Source: Telopea speciosissima
Lineage: Eukaryota > Streptophyta > Magnoliopsida > Proteales > Proteaceae
Length of the DNA stretch: 64,000 nucleotides
Assembly (NCBI RefSeq): GCF_018873765.1
Contig: NW_025317348.1
Coordinates: 1,180,627-1,244,626 of the forward strand
Direction of reading: 5' to 3'
Made by a program: the position numbers and the translations under genes. Under the pieces are notes generated by a model, which saw only the letters and a program-made list of their open reading frames with translations, was not told the DNA's origin and made no database searches. Positions within the stretch are counted from its first letter, which is position 1, and every line of letters begins with the position of its first letter. Positions 58,741 to 64,000 of the stretch are shown here, piece after piece.

Positions 58741-61524
58741 GGATCCACCGACATCAATGACATAGGTCGCATCTGGACGAGTAGCAGTCAGTAGGCATAG
58801 AAGCAGTAGCAGTGGAAGGAATATCTCTTTGCCCCCCCAACATCGGAAGGGCTTTGGCCTTCGTCTCTTTTGCCCTTTTCTGTGACCAGTTTTGTATGTT
58901 AGCGCGGGGGCTTTACCCTATTTGAGAAGAAGACATTCCAGAGCCATAGCCATTCCGTGTAAGCTGAAAAGGTAATTATTTGCGTCTCAATAGCCTACTT
59001 GCCTTCAAGCGTCACCCCATTGGGGAAAAGCCCACTCCGTCCGTAAGACAAACTAAAGGAGGCTGACTTGACCAGGAAGCCAGTCCAGTATTAGTAAAAG
59101 CAACCTATCGCGCTGGGTCACCACTCCTTTCAGAGTAGCCCACAACCCAAGATATGGTATATGGTCGGTCTCCAGCTAAGGCGCATTCTCCACATTCAAG
59201 GTAATCCCTAATTTCTTCAAGTCATCCCTTGTTGCTTTTTTTTTTGGACTGACTTTGGAAGCAGACCTTTTCTCGGCTAGCTATTTTCGGTATTTGAAAA
59301 ACATGGCTAAAGGATAAGGTATTGTATTTTGAAAAGTGTTTTGAAACACTATCCTTTCAATGTTGGTAGGTCGGCACTCAACTAAAGGATTTGGGGCTGA
59401 CGAAGACAAAGACGTATTGCTATTCGGGATTTCTTATTACCAAAGCACAGCGGACGTTGAATTGACTAAACCATGCCAGTGGGCCTATATTTCTCTTCAA
59501 GAAGAAGAAGGGGACAGAACCACGCCTTATGACGAAAGGGGAGAGTGAAACCTAGAACGATACCACTCCGAGAACGAGACACCCTGGACAGAAAGCTGGC
59601 AAGAGTGAGACCTCAGAGAAATTTCCCTACAGGACTCCAATCCAATACTATATTTTGAAGAGACCACTAAAAGATAAGAATGCGACCATCGAGTTTCTTC
59701 AACGAACCCCACCCTGGGTCTTTTTTTCTTAGTGTAGTTGGTTCTCCCGTGGTAAGCTCTCTTACTACTGGCTTGGCTAGGCTGGCCTTCTATTAAACAT
59801 GGTAAGCCCCACCCCTAAGCCCGTCACTCACTGAAACCCGGGAATCCTCCCTCTTTAGGAGTCATTTCCAGTCTCGGTCAATTGAATCTGACTGAGCTTG
59901 CTTTGCCTATTTCATAACCTTGCCTTTCCTATTCTTTTCTCTGATTATTGAACTGGTGTCTGAAAGACAACAAAAGGAGGGTAGTGGCTTTCGCTCCTAA
60001 TTTAGGTCTCTTCCTCTTCTTTAATGGATGGGAACACATCGAATGAAAAGGATTTCGAATGAGTTGAAAGATGGCAAAAACCCGACTGCCTTGTGAGAAA
60101 TTCAATCTGAACTTTATTGGCTCCATCACCGAAACCAGCAGCAGCTTCTCTAGTCCGATTCCGTTCCACAGGGATGCCAAGACAATGATGATGGCCCGTT
60201 CTTCTTCTCAGAGACTACATGAACTGCCCGATTGACCGATGGCTCTAACATGGCTGATTTGCCTGACCTTCAACATTTATTCAGAATAAACTAAAGGAGC
60301 CAGAGCCTTAGAAGAGAAGACTGGAAAGCCGGAGTCAGCCAACCGTGGTGAAAAGGCGGCAAGCACAGATGATAGGGACATCACAGAAGAGCTTAACTGA
60401 CGAGCTATTTTTGTGATTAGCGCTTCTGCTCACTGGCTAGATCGGACTGTCTGTACCTTTGCAAACTCTGCCTGTTAGGAAGTTAGTCCATAGCGCTTAC
60501 CGGGCCAAAGCATTTAGAAATCGCCCGTCGATTGAGAGGTGGAATCAAAAGCACAATGGGAAGTGGGAGATAGGCTTGGAGCTTAGAAGCCAGGATTGGG
60601 AGCTGCGCCGCTTCAAGAGGAAACCCGGGAAAAGCTTAACCTCAGCGTACCAAGGTCTGGGGCTGAATCCGATCCAAACCAAAAGAGAAAGAGTCAGTGC
60701 CAAGTGAAAAATTCTCTAATTCTGACTGAGATCTTTGTCCTACTTCTCACCCGGCGATTCCCTAGCTGCTGAAAAAAGTAGTTGACTTGACCGGAATCAC
60801 AAGTTTTCAATGATACCGACAATTGGGAATCATTCCTAGGGAATGCCTGGCAAACGGAGCTACGAAACTAAGCAGCATACTTCGCCTTTAACACCTTTTT
60901 TGTCCAGTCCTGCTGCTTGTACGGAGAACGAATAAGGGGGGCACTCAGTCTCAAGCGAAAGATAAAGCTACGCCTCAAATCCCTCATTAGGAATTATTGC
61001 TACCCACTGCTACTGTTTATGCTGGCACTGATGCTACCATTGGTGCCTCTGCTTCCCGTGCTTCTTCAACACAGAGAAAGGCAGATTGCTTGAGTTGTTA
61101 GCCCTTGTTAGGAATCAAACTCCCGATAGCCTGACTGGTTTGCCTTATTTTCTTTCTGGGGAATGCTTTACTCTAACATCGGGTTATGGCGAGTCCTATC
61201 TCAATCTTTTCCTCACAAGGCCTATATAAATCTCTCTATCCCGGTCCCGGCTTTGGCTAAAGCGAATGCTTATCTTTCCAACTTTATAGGAGTAGGGGCT
61301 TTCAACTTCTTCCCGTCGGAATCTCCACTCAGTATAAAAGTGCTTATTCGGCCGGCTTTCCACCTTTCTATTCACGAAGCTATTACAAAATCAAAGCCGA
61401 ATGAGCGAAGAAAATGTTGAATTTCATCGGGCCAGAGAAAGCAATTTCTTTCTCTATAAGCTTCAATGGTGTGAAGGGGAGCAGAAGAAATGGCCTACTA
61501 TTTTGTTCTTCTATCGATTGGTTT
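58741..61524. other. gene-free stretch
   Basis: No gene is recognisable. Open frames (for example 59360-59548, 60459-60707 and 61163-61420) are short and match no known family. Confidence 0.5.
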
Positions 61525-61960
61525 TCAGCAGATTGGGCCGCCTCTCCCAGAGTGAAGGATGCCTAAATTATCTTGTTTAACCTTCACCCGAATCGATCTC
61601 GGTAAGCTCGAATCAGAAAGGAACACTTCATTTCGTCGGGAGATAGATCCTGCTTTAGCCAAATCATCAGCCACCCCAATATTTTCCCTGAATGTGTGAG
61701 ATATAGAGATCTGCAGTTCATCCACAAGCTTCCAAATTTCCTTCCAGTAATACATTAAGGTCCAAACCGGCTGAACCTTTTTTTGGAGCATGTGCACCAG
61801 AAGCAACGAGTCACTTTCTACCTTAAACCCAAAAAGATGCAGCTCCTTACCAATTCTAATACCGTCCAAAAGTGCTCTCGCCTCAGCTATTGTTATCGTA
61901 CATAAACCATTATAATGGGAAAAGGCTGCCATAACCTTGCCTTCATGGTTTCTGAAAACA
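61525..61960 (-). pseudogene. LINE-type RNase H domain remnant
   Basis: The minus strand encodes the second half of a plant LINE RNase H domain. ITIAEARALLDGIRIGKEL contains the catalytic Glu after the typical AEA helix, VESDSLLLVHML contains the catalytic Asp, and ISHTFRENIGVADDLAKAGS contains the final Asp region. The first strand with the first Asp (normally VDGS/A) is missing upstream. Unlike most remnants here, this piece is open for 135 codons. The corresponding N-terminal part is present in another copy at 19270-19325. Confidence 0.82.
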
Positions 61961-61999
61961 CCACCACCTCCCCCTTATTTTAGTAGGCGCCAGGATTAC

Positions 62000-62180
62000 C
62001 CAAGAATCAACTCCATGAGCGCGCTAGCTGCTCTACGACCACCCTGCGGTCGAGCTGGTCTCCGACCACCCCTGTAGTTTTCTTCGCTTGAGCGACTCGC
62101 GCGAAAGCCGCTGATCGTAGACCACCCTCCGTTTGCACCGTTTGTGATCGTAGACCACCCTCCGTTTGCTGGAATACAAA
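62000..62180. repeat. short dispersed repeat cluster O
   Basis: The cluster carries GCTGCTCTACGACCACC near 62028 and GGTCGAGCTGGTCTCCGACC near 62047, the latter shared with cluster D at 7621-7640. GCTGATCGTAGACCACC lies at 62110-62126, followed by TGATCGTAGACCACC at 62145-62159, and both are followed by CTCCGTTTG. CCTGTAGTTTTCTTCGC is also shared with cluster D. Confidence 0.8.
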
Positions 62181-64000
62181 GAGAGAACGAGCCATAAAGA
62201 GCGGAGTCAGCAAGCAAGCACGCAAGAAAGCCGTTGTTCCCCTGCGAGTTGTTTTGTTTGCCTTCCCTGTCGCTATTGCCTGCAAACCCTCTCGTTTGGT
62301 TGATCAGTCAACGTCTATCCATTTTTCTTTTCTTGCTTTGAAAGAGGGAGCTCACCATATTTGCTAGGAAGCGATTCGGTCTCCCGAGTCAGGGCCGGTC
62401 CGAACAGTCTCAAGCTTGATTCAAAAATACCATCCTTGGTCACTACTGTCAGTGATAGAGCAGCCTTTGAGGCAAGATCAGAACAAGGAACTTTGAGGCG
62501 GCGCTTGAGTCCTATAGTCTTTTCTTTCTTTTAGAAATCGGTCGCTCTGCTCCCTTACTTACCTTACTGCTTTCCGATCCGAGCCTACGCTTGCTTAGAG
62601 ATATCTCTCTTCCTATCCTTACTTCCAACTATTCCCTATCCCCGGGAAATCTAGTACTATTACGCCTTCCCACTATTCTTCTTATTCCTAAGCCTAAAAC
62701 TCAGAAGACTTAGACTAAAATTGATTCCTCCCTTCTACCATCGAGTTCAGTCGTTAAGCGTAACGAGACTACAGCGAACCAAACTCACTACCTTAGACCA
62801 AGCAGTCGTTTTTTCCTTTGAAAATCGGTCGCTCCGCTCCCTCCTTCAATACCAAAGCCTAAAGCCTAAGGCTATTCCTATTATGCCTTCCTTAAGCTTC
62901 CTATTCCCGGGAAGCTTTTTTTTCCTATTGGTTTAGTCACTCCATTCCTAGTACCTATAAGCCTAAGACAACTAAGCCTAAGCCGGAATCTATTCCTAGC
63001 TAGCGCCCTCTATGCCTATGATTCTTTAAGGTTCTTAGAAACTCTCTTCCGTACCGGGTTCAGTATTTCTTTCTTTTTCTTGGTTAGCCATGCTTATACA
63101 AGTCCATAATATAGAATCGTACATAAGGAGTCTTAGTCTTCCTTCTGACTTATTCTAAGACTAAGAGAAGACCTCTACCTCTTCTTAGATGATAGCAACA
63201 AGGAACAGTAAGTAGGTAAGTAGGAAGACAAGAAAGATAGAGGAAGGAAAGAAGGAAGAAACGAGTTAGATAGCCTATAAATATTAAAATAAATAGATTC
63301 AAAGACTTGAGAAGACTTGGGACCAGCTGGTTTTGGTTCGTCTCATTAATGGAGTTATAAAGCCTCCACAATTTTTATTTTTATTCTTTAAAATTCGAGG
63401 TGGAATTGGCGAAGTGTTCCACTACAACTAGGAGGGTTATTTGCCGTTTGCTCTTCCTCTTAATGATTTTGAAGGATGGGCCGGGCAGGCGGTAGTAGCT
63501 TTTTGCGATACGCAGGAAACAGCCCCGGTCGGCCCTGCCCCAATGGAGCTTCGGAGTCTGCCGGCAGCGCAGTGGAGAAATGGATCCTGCGGTTTGTTTC
63601 AGCGGGAACTCCCTCGATCGGTTCTCCCATGGAAAGATCTCCGGAGTTGATCGCCCAATTGGACCTGCCGGCGGTGCCTTCGGGCCACGGGCAAGCCCCC
63701 CGGCTGAGAGCACTTCATCATCGGAGGGGCCTACTGGTACTACTACCCAGACTACCAATCCGAAGCTGGTCCCACTTTAGTTGTAGTGGAGACGCCCAAT
63801 TGACAGAGGGGGGCCCACCCTGGAAAGGCCATTCTTGGAAGGCCCCATTGGGAAACCCACCCTTCCTGCAGCTGCCCCCTTCCTCCGGAAGAAGGGGCGC
63901 TTGCGGTGCATCAAGCCGGGGACCTTACCCTAAAGCAGTTCCTCTCCTTCCGGGACGACAAGAACGTCCCTCTCCCCCGCTACTGGGTCGACTAGTCAGC
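62181..64000. other. gene-free end of window
   Basis: No gene is recognisable. The word GAAATCGGTCGCTCTGCTCCCT (62531) returns slightly changed near 62818. From 62580 to 63250 the DNA is T/C-rich with repeated CCTAAGCCTA words. The last 600 bp is GC-rich with overlapping frames on both strands (63381-63758 minus, 63580-63780 plus) and no family signature. Confidence 0.5.

Overview
This window is a piece of a flowering-plant (angiosperm) mitochondrial genome. The evidence is the set of genes: rps19, the nad3-rps12 pair, exon 1 of the trans-spliced nad1 gene, and atp9. All are written in the unedited form typical of plant mitochondria: Ser/Pro/Arg codons stand where the proteins need Leu/Phe/Trp, nad1 starts with ACG, and atp9 needs a C-to-U edit to create its stop codon. 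A native trnI-CAU and a plastid-type trnH-GUG are also present. Coding density is very low. Most of the 64 kb is non-coding, which fits a large, repeat-rich, shuffled mitochondrial chromosome. The species cannot be fixed from what is visible.

Layout. 0-8 kb: short-repeat clusters, trnI-CAU, rps19 followed by a 26-nt stump of rps3, then nad3 and rps12. 8-14.4 kb: no recognisable gene. 14.4-15.7 kb: an AT-rich truncated family B DNA polymerase of the mitochondrial linear-plasmid type. 16.8-20.8 kb: plastid pieces (psbB 3' part; ycf3 start, trnS-GGA and rps4 in plastid order), a coiled-coil ORF, a good CATAAGAGA promoter match and a LINE remnant. 20.8-37.3 kb: a long anonymous stretch with short repeats, hairpins and a tRNA-like element. 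37.3-40.3 kb: nad1 exon 1 with its flanking trans-intron half, then a decayed plastid psbD-psbC segment. 43.6-47.7 kb: a decayed Ty3/gypsy retrotransposon (minus strand) next to a decayed caulimovirid movement-protein region (plus strand). 48-51.6 kb: a 316-codon unknown ORF and atp9 with its leader. 52.4 kb: trnH-GUG. 55.5-58.7 kb: a second gypsy remnant with an antisense coiled-coil ORF. 61.5-61.9 kb: a LINE RNase H remnant. The rest holds no recognisable gene.

Working genes. rps19 and rps12 encode small-subunit ribosomal proteins, nad3 and nad1 complex I subunits, and atp9 the c-ring of ATP synthase. They depend on nuclear-encoded editing and splicing factors. The other recognisable coding sequence is imported (plastid, nuclear retroelement, pararetrovirus, linear plasmid) and broken.

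The most unusual signal is a dispersed short-repeat family. Its core is GCTGATCTACGACCACC or the variant GCTGATCGTAGACCACC, in which three central bases are inverted. It recurs in about a dozen clusters and fills the gap where reverse transcriptase is missing from one gypsy copy. It also interrupts that copy's integrase frame, so some copies arrived after the nuclear DNA did.
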